From CAZNOG01 sp964574635 (GTDB taxonomy: Bacteria > Bacteroidota > Bacteroidia > Flavobacteriales_D > Cryomorphaceae): a stretch of DNA of 64,000 nt. Below the pieces are notes generated by a model. The model searched no databases, had not been told where the DNA came from, and saw nothing but the letters and a program-made list of their open reading frames with translations. The position numbers and the translations under genes are program-made. The number at the start of each line of letters is the position of its first letter. Position 1 is the stretch's first letter. Of this stretch, positions 16,891-27,100 are shown piece by piece. Where the stretch lies: NCBI GenBank assembly GCA_964574635.1, contig CAZNOG010000001.1, positions 186,001 through 250,000 of the forward strand. The letters are read 5' to 3'.

Positions 16891-17928
16891 ATGACTGAAA
16901 TGACACCTTGGAAGTGTGTGGTGTTGCTGTGTTTTTTCGGTTTGACCGCCGGAAGGATCGCGGCCCAAGATTGCGCCGACCCGGCATTGCTCTGCCCCAT
17001 GACGGCCACCGACACCCTCGATTACACCCAAGGTGCGCCCGTTCCCGTTCCCCCGGATTTCTGCTTCGACGACGCCCCCAATGCGGTGTTCTACTCTTTC
17101 CGCACGCTGGACACCGATCAATTCCCGTCCATTCAGTACACCGATTCATCGGCGGTGCTGTACTTCACCGTCGATTCCTGTCTGGCCGATACGGCCTTGG
17201 GCATCGCCGTTTTCGAGGCACCCGATCCCTGCGATCCGGACTCTTACGGCCCGCCGGTGATCTGTACCACCGACACCATGGGCCAAGGCATGATGCAGCT
17301 CCAAGGCCTCAAGCCGTCCACGACGTACCATGTGATGGTCACCGGATTGATGGACACGACCGCCGTCGCCTCGGAATGCGTGTTCAACGTGGCCGTGCAA
17401 GGGCCTGCCTTGGAATACGACCTCGACGCGAAGTGGTACCCCGCGAGTTTTCCGACCATGACCATTCTGTTTCAGGGCAATACCGCCATCCTCACCGCCG
17501 ACGGCAGTTTCGGTGAATTGCAGTGGTCGGGACCCGGCTTGGAAAGCACGACCGGTCCCGAGGTGAGCGCCAATCCGGAGGGCAACAACACCACGGTGAC
17601 GTACACCGTAGACGCCACCATAAACGGTTGTGTGTTTTACGACGAGGTGCTCGTGCCGATTCGCCCGCCCATCATTCCGTTCAACACCTTCACGCCAAAC
17701 GGAGACGGGTACAACGACACTTGGGAAATAGGCAACATCCAGCGCTGGCCCAACGCGCAGATCTTCGTCTATTCCCGCTGGGGCAACAAGGTTTTTCAGG
17801 CGACCAACTACAACAACGACTGGGATGGGGACGACCTCCCCGCGGCGACGTATTACTTCGTCATCGAACTCAACCCCATAGATTTTAACGCAGAGCCGAT
17901 CACCGGCTCGGTAACCATATTAAGATGA
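16891..17928 (+). CDS. Secreted protein with type B (gliding-associated) T9SS C-terminal domain
   Basis: 345 residues: signal peptide to about residue 25 (VVLLCFFGLTAGRIAAQ), a Cys-containing beta-rich middle (DCADPALLCP.., about 26-175) of unrecognised function, an Ig/PKD-like stretch, and a C-terminal domain of about 85 residues with NTFTPNGDGYNDTWEIGN, FVYSRWGNKVF and a DWDGDDLPAATYYF-type motif. This is the CHU_C or type B sorting signal that sends cargo through the type IX secretion system to the cell surface. Its stop overlaps the start of a PorP/SprF gene (ATGA), the usual partner for type B cargo. Start: ATG at 16891; another in-frame ATG at 16900 also gives a good signal peptide. Confidence 0.88.
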   Translation: MTEMTPWKCVVLLCFFGLTAGRIAAQDCADPALLCPMTATDTLDYTQGAPVPVPPDFCFDDAPNAVFYSFRTLDTDQFPSIQYTDSSAVLYFTVDSCLADTALGIAVFEAPDPCDPDSYGPPVICTTDTMGQGMMQLQGLKPSTTYHVMVTGLMDTTAVASECVFNVAVQGPALEYDLDAKWYPASFPTMTILFQGNTAILTADGSFGELQWSGPGLESTTGPEVSANPEGNNTTVTYTVDATINGCVFYDEVLVPIRPPIIPFNTFTPNGDGYNDTWEIGNIQRWPNAQIFVYSRWGNKVFQATNYNNDWDGDDLPAATYYFVIELNPIDFNAEPITGSVTILR

Positions 17929-18869
17929 GAAGGATAACGCGCATTTTGGCGATAATGGCTTGTGTGACCGCCGCGTGGACCGCATCGGCCCAACAAGACG
18001 CGCAGTACACCAACTTCCTTTTCAACGCATTCGGCATCAACCCGGCCAACGCCGGCATGAACAAGTGCCTCGATGCGCGCGTGGGCTACCGCACCCAATG
18101 GGTGGGATTCGAGAACAATCCCAAAACCGTTTTGGTCAACGCCCACCAAAGGATACAATCCATCAGCAGGGAACGCGGCGTGGTGCACGGCGTGGGAATC
18201 AACATCGAAGGAGACAACACGGGATTTACCGGCCGCACGTCTTTTCACGGTGCCTATGCCATCCACCTCCCCCTTTCGAGAAAGACGCGCATTTCTTTCG
18301 GCGTGGGCATCGGTGTTCTCCAATACCGTTTCGACGCGTCGAGCGCCTTCGTTCCCACCGCCGGCGATCCCCTGTTGCAAGTCTCGGAAAACGAATTGGT
18401 GTTCCCCGATATCAAAGCGGGCATCTGGTTGTACGGCAAGTCGTGGTTCGCGGGCTTCAGCGGTGCACACCTCACCAACCCCACCTTGGAAAACATCGGT
18501 TACGACGTGCAGCTCCAACCCCACTTCAATTTTATGGCGGGAAAGATCATCCCGGGAGCAGAAAAAATGAGCTACATCCCCGCGGCACAACTGAAATTCA
18601 CTGGTAACTCTACCCCTTCCTTGGACGTAAACTTTTGGGCGGATTACGACAACCGCGTGGCACTGGGTCTGGGATTTCGGTCGGAAGACGCCGTATCGGG
18701 CATGTTGAAATTTAATTTCCTCGAATATTTCACTTTGACGTACGCCTACGACCTCACCTATTCGAGGATGAGGCTCGGCTCGTCGAACAGTCATGAAATC
18801 ATGTTGGGAATATCGGCGTGTCCCCGTACGGAAAAGCCCGGGTTCGTGCCCTGCAACGCTTACAATTGA
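17925..18869 (+). CDS. PorP/SprF-family T9SS outer-membrane protein (1)
   Basis: 314 residues: signal peptide ending in ASAQQDAQ and a beta-barrel-like body with the PorP/SprF signature NFLFNAFGINPANAGMN followed by GYRTQWVGFENNP. Barrel ending TLTYAYDLTYSRMR. In Flavobacterium, SprF is needed for secretion of its neighbouring adhesin SprB, and type B cargo depends on cognate SprF proteins. The 4-base overlap with the upstream CHU_C gene suggests it serves that protein, or the giant adhesin that follows 12 bases later. Confidence 0.93.
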   Translation: MRRITRILAIMACVTAAWTASAQQDAQYTNFLFNAFGINPANAGMNKCLDARVGYRTQWVGFENNPKTVLVNAHQRIQSISRERGVVHGVGINIEGDNTGFTGRTSFHGAYAIHLPLSRKTRISFGVGIGVLQYRFDASSAFVPTAGDPLLQVSENELVFPDIKAGIWLYGKSWFAGFSGAHLTNPTLENIGYDVQLQPHFNFMAGKIIPGAEKMSYIPAAQLKFTGNSTPSLDVNFWADYDNRVALGLGFRSEDAVSGMLKFNFLEYFTLTYAYDLTYSRMRLGSSNSHEIMLGISACPRTEKPGFVPCNAYN

Positions 18870-18881
18870 GACTTGAAAGCA

Positions 18882-21800
18882 ATGACTCACATCGGAAAAT
18901 CAGTGATGACGGCATGGCTGTGTTCACTATGTTTTATTTCAGCCCTAGCGGGGAATCCGGTGGAGGAGGGGGTGGCGGATTCGCAAATGTCCTTTTGCCC
19001 CTTTTTCACCTTGGTTGCCGACGCTTCGCCCCCCACCTGCAACGGCTCCGATGACGGAGTCGCGGCGGTACTCGAGCCTACCGATGGCGTGGGGCCCTAC
19101 ACGTACCAATGGATCGGCGGTCCCATGACCCGCGAATGGGTCGGCGTGGGCGCCGGAACCTACACCGTCATCGTCTTCGACGTCGGCCAAGGCACGGCCT
19201 GCAACATGGACGTGTTCGTCAACGAACCCGGCCCCCTCACGCTCTTTGCGCTTAACGGCATTCCCCCAAGCTGCGCCGGCGAGTGCGACGGCCAAGCCAC
19301 TCCGCTGATAATTGGCGGAAACGGCGGTTATGAACTTACTTGGTCGAGCGGGGAAACGGGCCCTTCGCCTACCGCACTCTGCGCCACTTTCACCTTACAC
19401 GTCGAAGACGTAAAAGGCTGCTTGTTCGATACCACCGTCACCTTCACCAATACGCCCGACCCCATCGACATCGATCCCGACGTGGTTCACGTCGCTTGTC
19501 ACGGTGACGACGACGGCTCCATCGACGTGACCCTCACGGGCGGAACCCAACCTTACAACGTTCAGTGGACCGGTCCCAACGGTTTTTCATCGACCTTCAC
19601 TTCCCTCTCCGGTCTGGAACCGGGGGCTTACACCATCGAAGTGGTCGACGCACACGGCTGTACGGAATCGTCTACCATCACCATTCAGGAAAATCCGGAA
19701 TTGCTGGGAACCGCCGACGTGGTGGACAACGATTGCTTCGGGGAAAACGAAGGATCCATCGATCTGCATATTTCGGGTGGTGTCACGCCGTATTCCGTGA
19801 GCTGGGCGGGGCCCAACGGATTTAGCTCCACCGACGAGGACTTGAGCGGTCTGGAAGCCGGCAACTACGTCGCCACGATAATCGATGCGGCCAACTGCAT
19901 TTTCGTGGTTGCCGCGGAGGTAGAAGAACCCACTGAAATCACGGTGGATTTGACCGGAAACGATTTGCTCTGCCATTCGGACTTTTCCGGATCGGCGACG
20001 GCGGAAGCGAATGGCGGGTCTTCGCCTTATGTCTACGCGTGGACGGGCCCGGACGGGTACACGGGTTCGGGATCGGATATTTCCGGTCTGGCTGCCGGCA
20101 CCTACGAGGTGCAAGTTACCGATGCCTTGGGATGCGCCGTTACCGGCACGATAGTATTGCAAGAACCGAACGCACTTTCCGCCCAAATCGCGGTCACCGA
20201 AATCACCTGTCACAACGCCACCGACGGAGCCATCACAATCACCCCGGAAGAGGGAACGGCGCCGTACACCGTCGATTGGACGGGGCCCGGATCCTTCACG
20301 TCGAACTCGGAAACCATCTCAGGTCTGTTGGCCGGAACGTACCATGCAACCGTCGAAGATGCCAATGGCTGCGAGTACCAAACCTCCGTCGTCTTGGCGA
20401 ATCCCACGACCATGCAGATCACGTCGAGTATCCTGCACCCGTCTTGCAACACCGGAGCCACCGGCGCGATCACCATAAACGTGACCAACGGCGCCGAACC
20501 CTATGACTACGACTGGACCGGTCCGAACGGATTCACGTCTTCCGCGCAGAATCCGACGAACCTCGGCGGAGGAACCTACAATCTCACCGTAACCGATGCC
20601 AACGGCTGCCAAATATCCCAAAGCTTTTCCGTGGTTGCACCCGACGCCATCACGGCGACTTTTGACGTGACCAACGTGACTTGCCGCGGTGGATCTGACG
20701 GAGAAATCCTGATCACCACCATGGGTGGAACCCCGCCTTACGAATACATGTGGGTGGGCCCGGCGGGGTTCATCAGCACCGAAGAGAACATGATCGACGT
20801 TCCCGCGGGAGGATACAACGTGATGATTACGGATGCGAATGGATGCGCAACATTTTTGTCCGTGACCGTGGGACAGCCCGCAAACACCACGATCGGTGCC
20901 AACCTGACCCAGCCTTCGTGCTTCGGGGCGAATGACGGTGCCATCGCGCTGACCGTGGGTGGGGGAACCCCGCCTTTCGCGTTCGCGTGGACGGGACCCG
21001 GCGGCTACACGGCTTCCACCAAAAATATTCTAAACCTCGGCGCCGGGCACTATTCCCTCGTGATCACCGATGCGGCCGGGTGTACGATCACCCGGGAATA
21101 CGACTTGAATCAACCGGGTGAACTGATCGTTGACGGCACCATTTCTCACGTGACGTGCCACGGGTCGTCCGACGGGAGTGTCGTGGTCGACATCACCGGC
21201 GGAACCCCCGGCTATCTGTACCAGTGGACCGGTCCCAACGGCTTTTCCACCACTTCAAAGGACATCCACAACGTTCCCTTCGGTACGTACACTTTTGAAC
21301 TGACCGACATCAACGGATGCCAGGTGAGTGAAACGTTCGTCATTACCCAGCCCAACCCGCTGACCGCCGCGTCCGACGTCCATCACATTTCTTGCTTCGG
21401 CGCCGGCGACGGGTCCATTTCCCTCGACCTTTCCGGAGGTACTCAGCCTTGGATGACCCAATGGACCGGCCCCAATGGATACACCTCCTCGAGCGAGGAC
21501 ATTTCGCTTTTGGAAGCGGGGACGTATACGGCGATCATCACGGATGCCAACGGCTGTGAGACCACCGTGACGCATGAAATTTCGGAACCACAGGAAGTCC
21601 TGATCACTTCCTTGACTTTCACGGATATCACTTGCCACGGTCAAGGGGATGGCACCGCGGAAGTGACCGCCGAAGGTGGAACCGCACCCCTCGAGTACAA
21701 CTGGACGGGACCCGGTGGATTCTCGTCCGCTTCCCAGACACTGACCGGCCTTCAGGAAGGCATTTACGGATTGACCGTGACGGACGCGAATGGCTGCTCG

Positions 21801-24800
21801 AAAGACACGTCTTTCACCGTAAACGAGCCCGACTTGCTGTGGGCGAACCTCACTTCCACCAATCCCGATTGTCTGATTGACAACGGAACCATTGAAGCGG
21901 AGGTACACGGCGGCACCATCGCCGTGGATTACGTCTATGAATGGGTCGATTCGGGAGGAAACACGGTTTCCACCACTGCGGTGGCCACCGATTTGTCCCC
22001 CGGCGTATATACGTTTACCGTCACGGACGACAACGGCTGCACCTACACGGAATCCCGCACCTTGACGCGCAAAACGTTCAATATCTCGGCCTTCGTGGTG
22101 TCGGCAACTTGTCCCGGCGGCGAGGACGGCACGATCCAAGTACTGCCTTCAAACGGAGTGTCGCCCTACACGTTTGATTGGACCGGACCCAACGGATTCA
22201 CCGGTTCCACGGCGCAAATCGAAAACCTCGGCGCGGGCGCGTACCAAGTGGTCATCCAAGACGCCACGGGCTGTACCCAAACTTTTACTTACGACGTGTC
22301 CGAACCCGACCCGATCGTATTTAACCCCACCGTGAACGACGAATCGTGTGTGGAATCCGGTGACGGATCCATCACTCTCGCCCCCCAAGGTGGCCAAGCA
22401 CCGTACGAGGTCGCTTGGTCTTCCACCGAAGGGTTTTCCGCAACCGGCCTCTCCGTTAGCCAATTGCTTCCCGGCGACTATTTGGCCGAAATCACGGATC
22501 AAAACGGTTGCGTATCCGATACGTTGATCACCATAGCGCCCGCCACGGCGTTGACGGTTGATTTTACTTCCGTCAATCCCGAATGCCACGGTGATTTCTC
22601 TGGTGAAATCACCGCCGAGGGAAGCGGGGGAACACCTGGATTCACGTACCAATGGGCGGGATCCAACGGTTTCAGCGCTACGGGTTCGACCATAACCGGA
22701 TTGGAAGCGGGTGTCTACAGCCTAATCCTGACGGATTCCAAGAATTGCCTCATCACCGAAACGGTGGAAATCACTCAGCCCGATCCATTCGACATCCTTC
22801 TCGTGACCGAATCCTCGCATTGTTTGCAATCCGATGGTGAAGCGTACGCGGAAGTCACCGGCGGAAACGGCGATTATTCCTTCTCGTGGTCGGATGCCGA
22901 CGGCAATCACATCACCGACGACGATACCCTCCAAAACGTTCCTTCGGGATTGTATGTCCTGACGGTGACCGACGTTCTCGGCTGCTCGGCCACCACATGG
23001 GTGACCATCACCGATATAGGCGGTGACATCGAAGGGCAAATCACCGAAGTTTCGTGTTTTGGAGGCAGCGACGGTGCGATCACCATCACGGTGTCAGGCG
23101 GTACCGAGCCGTTCACGTATGAGTGGTCGGATACTTCGGGAGTAATTTCCACCGATGCCGGAATTTCCGACATACCCGCCGGCAATTACGCCGTTCTCGT
23201 CTCCGACGCCAACGGGTGCCTGTTTTCCGAAAACTTCGCGGTTGGCGAGGCGGATGAACTCACCGCCGATATAACCGTGGGTGAAGTCAGCTGCATGGGC
23301 GAAGACGGAACCATCGAAGTGGAAGTCGAAGGCGGTGTGGAACCTTACCAGATTTCATGGACGGGACCCGACGGGTTTTCATCGACATCCTTCGAGCTAA
23401 GCGGACTTTCGGAAGGGGATTACGAGTACGAATTGACCGATGCCAACGGCTGCACATCCCAAGGCACCGTTCACATGGATGTCCTTCCCGAAATTGAGGT
23501 CATCACCGACGCAAGCGACGTGCTCTGCACGGGGGGCACCGACGGAGAACTGAGCATTTCCGTGAGCGGCGGATTGGAACCCCTTCAGATCGAGTGGACG
23601 GGCCCCAATGGTTTTTCCTCAAGCGAACTCCTGCTCACCGACCTCGGCGCCGGCACGTACGAACTTACCGTAACCGATGCCGCGGGCTGCACCTTTGAAG
23701 ACGAGTATGAAATTTCCGAACCGTCGCCTTTCGATGCGGAATTCACGGTTACCACCCCGGGATGCAATCTGGAAGACGGGGAAATCCACGTGGAGATCAC
23801 CGGTGGCGAAGCGGGTGATACGTACACTTTCGAGTGGATCGACGATCTGGGTGTGAGCGTGGGCAATGACCAAGACCTGATCGGCGTAGGCGCCGGCACT
23901 TACACGCTGACCGTGGAAAACCAGAACGGTTGCGCCGAAACGTGGGAAGTATCCCTGTCCAATCCCGTCGGCGACGTCGTGGCAACCGTTGTCCACGAGC
24001 ACTGTTATGATTCGCAAGACGGGGAAATCACCTTGGAGATCACCGACGTGGCCGAGCCCTTCACCGTATTCTGGTCCGGCCCGGGAGGATTCACGTCCAA
24101 TGACCAAAACATCGACGGATTGACCGCGGGTACCTACGAGTATTCCATCGTAGGGGCCGACGGCTGCGCGACCGTGGGAGAAGCCATCGTCGAATCACCG
24201 TCGCCCATCACCGCGGCGTTTGAAACTACTGGAGTGTGTGCCGGTGAAAGCACCGGTTCGATCGCGACCGAAATAGAAGGAGGGGAGGCTCCCTATACGA
24301 TTCAGTGGAGCGGACCCGACGGGTTTGTTTCCCAAGACGAAGACCTTTCGGAACTGGCCGCGGGAACTTACACCGCCACCGTGGAAGACGCCATCGGTTG
24401 CGTGGCGACCTTTACCGTCGAGGTGCAGGAGAGTCCCGAGATGGTCTTGACCGCCGAAGTCGACAACCTCTCTTGTTTCGGCGAAGTGGATGGGGGGATT
24501 TCCATCGACGTCACAGGTGGAATACCGCCTTTCCACGTGGAATGGGAAGGACCCGAGGGATTCGCCGAGGAAGGTGAGTCCATCGAAAACTTGAGCGCGG
24601 GTACGTACACGGCCGTGGTTACCGACGCGTTGCAGTGCACCGCCACCCTTACGGTGGAAGTCGAGGAACCCGAAGAAATTTTGGTTGAGGTCGTGTACGA
24701 ATCGCCGGGATGTTCGGAGGAAAACGATTCGGGTACCATCATGCTTTTCCCTTCCCAAGGCAGCGGAGGTTTCTTCGTGTCTTGGACCGGCCCCGACGGG

Positions 24801-26150
24801 TTCACGTCACAAGATTTCGATCTCTTCGGATTGGAAGCGGGAACGTATCATTTCACGGTATCCGACGAGGCGGGCTGTGCGGTGCAAGACAGCGTGGTGT
24901 TAAACGACGTGGCACCGATGGAGATATTCACCGAAATGATTCCGACGACCTGTTTCGATTCAAATGACGGTGGGATCACCGCCTCGGTTACGGGTGGAAT
25001 GGCGCCCCGCGCATACTCTTGGATGGGTCCCGACGGGTTCACCTCCGCGGATTCCATCCTCACCGATTTGACTCCCGGCACGTACGTCCTGACGGTGGAA
25101 GACAGCGCCGGATGTTCCCTCACCACGGAAGTGGAAGTAACCGCCCCCGATGAACTTATCGCGGTGATCGGCACGTGGACGGACGCCTCGTGCGAACACT
25201 CGACCGACGGTTCCATCACGGCGGTTCCACAAGGGGGCACCGCACCCTACCAACACATTTGGACGGATGACGAGGGTACCCTTCTCGCTGAAAGCGCAAC
25301 GGTGGAAAACCTGGCGCCCGGCCATTACCACTTCGTCGTTGTCGACGCCAACGGCTGCAGCGACACCACCGACTTCACCCTCGGTTTCCTCTTCGAAATG
25401 GATGCCGACGCAGGGAACGATTTCAGCCTGTGCGAGGGCGACATGCCGGTGACCGTGGCAGGCGCTTCGACGACCGCGGACGCTTTCTTTTGGATTTTGG
25501 GGGTGGATACTGTGTCGGACAATGCCGACTTGATCATCGATGAACTCGGCCCCGGCGATTATGTGTTCGTGCTCACCGCCCACGACGGGTTGTGTTTTGC
25601 GACGGATACTCTGACCGTGACCATCTTGGAGTCGCCCGACGTCGACGCCGGCCCCGACTTGCAAGTGTTCATGGAAGAGAATTTCGTGCTGGGTGGAACC
25701 CCCACGAGCCAAACGGCGACTCAGTACCTCTGGAATCCCCCGGCATTGGGTGGCTTCGACGTACAGGCATCCAACCCATCGGGTCACCTCCTCGCTTCGA
25801 CGTGGTTTGTAGTTACGGTCACCGACGCCAACGGCTGTTCGGCCGGCGATTCGGTTTTCGTGGAAGTACTGCCCGACATCTCCATCACTTCGGGATTCAC
25901 CCCGAACAACGACGGAGTGAACGATACATGGATCATCGATCACATTGAACAATTCCCCAACAGTACCGTACACGTGTTCAATCGTTGGGGGGAGCCCGTG
26001 TTCTCGGCCCGCGGGTATCGGGCGGCCGAAGCGTGGGACGGAACACACAACGGAAAAGACGTTCCGAGCGGTACCTATTACTACGCGATTGAGCTGAACG
26101 ATCCGCGGTTTCCCGAACCATTTACAGGACCCTTGACGATTCACAGATGA
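18882..26150 (+). CDS. Giant SprB-repeat surface adhesin with type B T9SS domain
   Basis: 2,422 residues, the largest gene here. After a signal peptide (MTHIGKSVMTAWLCSLCFIS..) come about 27 SprB repeats of about 78 residues (nucleotides 19014-25395), a PKD-like segment (ADAGNDFSLCEG.., about residues 2170-2340) and a C-terminal type B domain with GFTPNNDGVNDTWIID and FNRWGEPVF. Repeats follow the scheme CxGxxDGxIxxxVxGGTxPYxYxWTGPNGFxS..LxAGTYxxxVTDANGC. The protein is strongly acidic and should be exported by T9SS and displayed on the surface, by analogy with SprB, the gliding adhesin of Flavobacterium. The ATG at 18882 is preferred; an in-frame TTG lies at 18873. The stop overlaps the next PorP/SprF start (ATGA). 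Confidence 0.92.
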   Translation: MTHIGKSVMTAWLCSLCFISALAGNPVEEGVADSQMSFCPFFTLVADASPPTCNGSDDGVAAVLEPTDGVGPYTYQWIGGPMTREWVGVGAGTYTVIVFDVGQGTACNMDVFVNEPGPLTLFALNGIPPSCAGECDGQATPLIIGGNGGYELTWSSGETGPSPTALCATFTLHVEDVKGCLFDTTVTFTNTPDPIDIDPDVVHVACHGDDDGSIDVTLTGGTQPYNVQWTGPNGFSSTFTSLSGLEPGAYTIEVVDAHGCTESSTITIQENPELLGTADVVDNDCFGENEGSIDLHISGGVTPYSVSWAGPNGFSSTDEDLSGLEAGNYVATIIDAANCIFVVAAEVEEPTEITVDLTGNDLLCHSDFSGSATAEANGGSSPYVYAWTGPDGYTGSGSDISGLAAGTYEVQVTDALGCAVTGTIVLQEPNALSAQIAVTEITCHNATDGAITITPEEGTAPYTVDWTGPGSFTSNSETISGLLAGTYHATVEDANGCEYQTSVVLANPTTMQITSSILHPSCNTGATGAITINVTNGAEPYDYDWTGPNGFTSSAQNPTNLGGGTYNLTVTDANGCQISQSFSVVAPDAITATFDVTNVTCRGGSDGEILITTMGGTPPYEYMWVGPAGFISTEENMIDVPAGGYNVMITDANGCATFLSVTVGQPANTTIGANLTQPSCFGANDGAIALTVGGGTPPFAFAWTGPGGYTASTKNILNLGAGHYSLVITDAAGCTITREYDLNQPGELIVDGTISHVTCHGSSDGSVVVDITGGTPGYLYQWTGPNGFSTTSKDIHNVPFGTYTFELTDINGCQVSETFVITQPNPLTAASDVHHISCFGAGDGSISLDLSGGTQPWMTQWTGPNGYTSSSEDISLLEAGTYTAIITDANGCETTVTHEISEPQEVLITSLTFTDITCHGQGDGTAEVTAEGGTAPLEYNWTGPGGFSSASQTLTGLQEGIYGLTVTDANGCSKDTSFTVNEPDLLWANLTSTNPDCLIDNGTIEAEVHGGTIAVDYVYEWVDSGGNTVSTTAVATDLSPGVYTFTVTDDNGCTYTESRTLTRKTFNISAFVVSATCPGGEDGTIQVLPSNGVSPYTFDWTGPNGFTGSTAQIENLGAGAYQVVIQDATGCTQTFTYDVSEPDPIVFNPTVNDESCVESGDGSITLAPQGGQAPYEVAWSSTEGFSATGLSVSQLLPGDYLAEITDQNGCVSDTLITIAPATALTVDFTSVNPECHGDFSGEITAEGSGGTPGFTYQWAGSNGFSATGSTITGLEAGVYSLILTDSKNCLITETVEITQPDPFDILLVTESSHCLQSDGEAYAEVTGGNGDYSFSWSDADGNHITDDDTLQNVPSGLYVLTVTDVLGCSATTWVTITDIGGDIEGQITEVSCFGGSDGAITITVSGGTEPFTYEWSDTSGVISTDAGISDIPAGNYAVLVSDANGCLFSENFAVGEADELTADITVGEVSCMGEDGTIEVEVEGGVEPYQISWTGPDGFSSTSFELSGLSEGDYEYELTDANGCTSQGTVHMDVLPEIEVITDASDVLCTGGTDGELSISVSGGLEPLQIEWTGPNGFSSSELLLTDLGAGTYELTVTDAAGCTFEDEYEISEPSPFDAEFTVTTPGCNLEDGEIHVEITGGEAGDTYTFEWIDDLGVSVGNDQDLIGVGAGTYTLTVENQNGCAETWEVSLSNPVGDVVATVVHEHCYDSQDGEITLEITDVAEPFTVFWSGPGGFTSNDQNIDGLTAGTYEYSIVGADGCATVGEAIVESPSPITAAFETTGVCAGESTGSIATEIEGGEAPYTIQWSGPDGFVSQDEDLSELAAGTYTATVEDAIGCVATFTVEVQESPEMVLTAEVDNLSCFGEVDGGISIDVTGGIPPFHVEWEGPEGFAEEGESIENLSAGTYTAVVTDALQCTATLTVEVEEPEEILVEVVYESPGCSEENDSGTIMLFPSQGSGGFFVSWTGPDGFTSQDFDLFGLEAGTYHFTVSDEAGCAVQDSVVLNDVAPMEIFTEMIPTTCFDSNDGGITASVTGGMAPRAYSWMGPDGFTSADSILTDLTPGTYVLTVEDSAGCSLTTEVEVTAPDELIAVIGTWTDASCEHSTDGSITAVPQGGTAPYQHIWTDDEGTLLAESATVENLAPGHYHFVVVDANGCSDTTDFTLGFLFEMDADAGNDFSLCEGDMPVTVAGASTTADAFFWILGVDTVSDNADLIIDELGPGDYVFVLTAHDGLCFATDTLTVTILESPDVDAGPDLQVFMEENFVLGGTPTSQTATQYLWNPPALGGFDVQASNPSGHLLASTWFVVTVTDANGCSAGDSVFVEVLPDISITSGFTPNNDGVNDTWIIDHIEQFPNSTVHVFNRWGEPVFSARGYRAAEAWDGTHNGKDVPSGTYYYAIELNDPRFPEPFTGPLTIHR
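19014..25395 (+). repeat. About 27 tandem SprB repeats (coding)
   Basis: Each unit is about 235 bases. At protein level the units align clearly (Cys, DG, GG.PY, W.GP.GF, AGTY, VTDANGC), but they differ widely in sequence. Most copies keep two Cys per unit. Several units deviate at the W.GP.GF position (EWVDSGGN, SWSDADGN, EWIDDLGV, IWTDDEGT), forming a second sub-type. Divergence indicates old duplications rather than recent expansion. Confidence 0.85.
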
Positions 26151-27070
26151 GAGCACTTCGCACACATATCCTCACCGCAGTTTTGGCTCTTTGCGTGTAT
26201 GCAGCCGCGGGTCAGCAATTGCCGGGATTCTCGCAAAGCTTCCTGATTCCTTATCAATTCAATCCGGCGTTGTCGGGTGAAGCCAATCAATTCGAAGCTT
26301 TGGCCGTTCACCGTTCCCAATGGATCGGCATCAACGACGCGCCCCGCACGTACTACTTGGGCCTCCACGCGCCCGACGCCTCGAGAAAGATGGGCTTCGG
26401 GGGCTCGGTTTTCACGGATGTCGCCGGACCTACCAGACGCTTCGGCGTCAAAGGTTCGTACGCCTACCACCTGAAGACGAGCGAAACGACGAAATTATCC
26501 TTGGGGGTTTCCTTCGGATTGCTGCAGTTTTCCATCGACGGCAGTCAGGTGGACCTGCGCGATCCCGGCGACCAAACGTTGATGCCTCAAATGGAATCCG
26601 AAATCAAGCCGGACGCGTCCTTCGGGGTACTTTGGTACAGCGACAAATTCCGAGTGGGGGCCTCGGCCGTTCAGCTCATCAACAACCGTTTGGATTTATA
26701 TCCCGGAGACGAATCGGGGCGATTGGCCGTACACTATTACCTCCACGGGGCATACCTGTTCGACGTCGGCGGGGATTTCGGCGTGGAGCCGAATCTTCTC
26801 GTCAAGTACGTACAACCCTTCGATCCCCAATTCGAGATCGGTGCTCGCGGTATTTACCGCGACAAGCTCTGGCTCGGCGCGTCATTCAGAAACCGGGATG
26901 CGGCTGCGATTTACGCCGGGTACGAAATCATGGATTACCTCACCGTGGGGTATTCTTACGACCTGACGACCTCGGAGTTGAAACACTACAATTCGGGCAC
27001 GCACGAGATCGTGTTGCGAGTCAGATTCGGCGAACTGAAAGCCACTCAAACCGAGAGCGAAACGCAGTAA
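26147..27070 (+). CDS. PorP/SprF-family T9SS outer-membrane protein (2)
   Basis: 307 residues with a signal peptide ending AAAGQQ and the family signature SFLIPYQFNPALSGEANQ followed by VHRSQWIGINDAP. The C-terminal strand block TVGYSYDLTTSELKHYNSGT and THEIVLRVRF match PorP/SprF. It overlaps the giant SprB-repeat gene by 4 bases, exactly the sprB-sprF arrangement of gliding Bacteroidota, so it is the likely dedicated secretion partner of that adhesin. Confidence 0.93.
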   Translation: MRALRTHILTAVLALCVYAAAGQQLPGFSQSFLIPYQFNPALSGEANQFEALAVHRSQWIGINDAPRTYYLGLHAPDASRKMGFGGSVFTDVAGPTRRFGVKGSYAYHLKTSETTKLSLGVSFGLLQFSIDGSQVDLRDPGDQTLMPQMESEIKPDASFGVLWYSDKFRVGASAVQLINNRLDLYPGDESGRLAVHYYLHGAYLFDVGGDFGVEPNLLVKYVQPFDPQFEIGARGIYRDKLWLGASFRNRDAAAIYAGYEIMDYLTVGYSYDLTTSELKHYNSGTHEIVLRVRFGELKATQTESETQ

Positions 27071-27100
27071 CCAATCACCAACCAAAACCTCCCCTAATGC

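Noticed and set aside
19014..25395. CRISPR array or satellite DNA
   Set aside because: The periodicity is a coding repeat of about 235 bases (SprB units) with an unbroken reading frame; no short identical repeats with spacers.
24960..26165. 401-codon minus-strand open frame opposite the SprB-repeat gene
   Set aside because: Repetitive composition mirrors the SprB repeats; no independent support.
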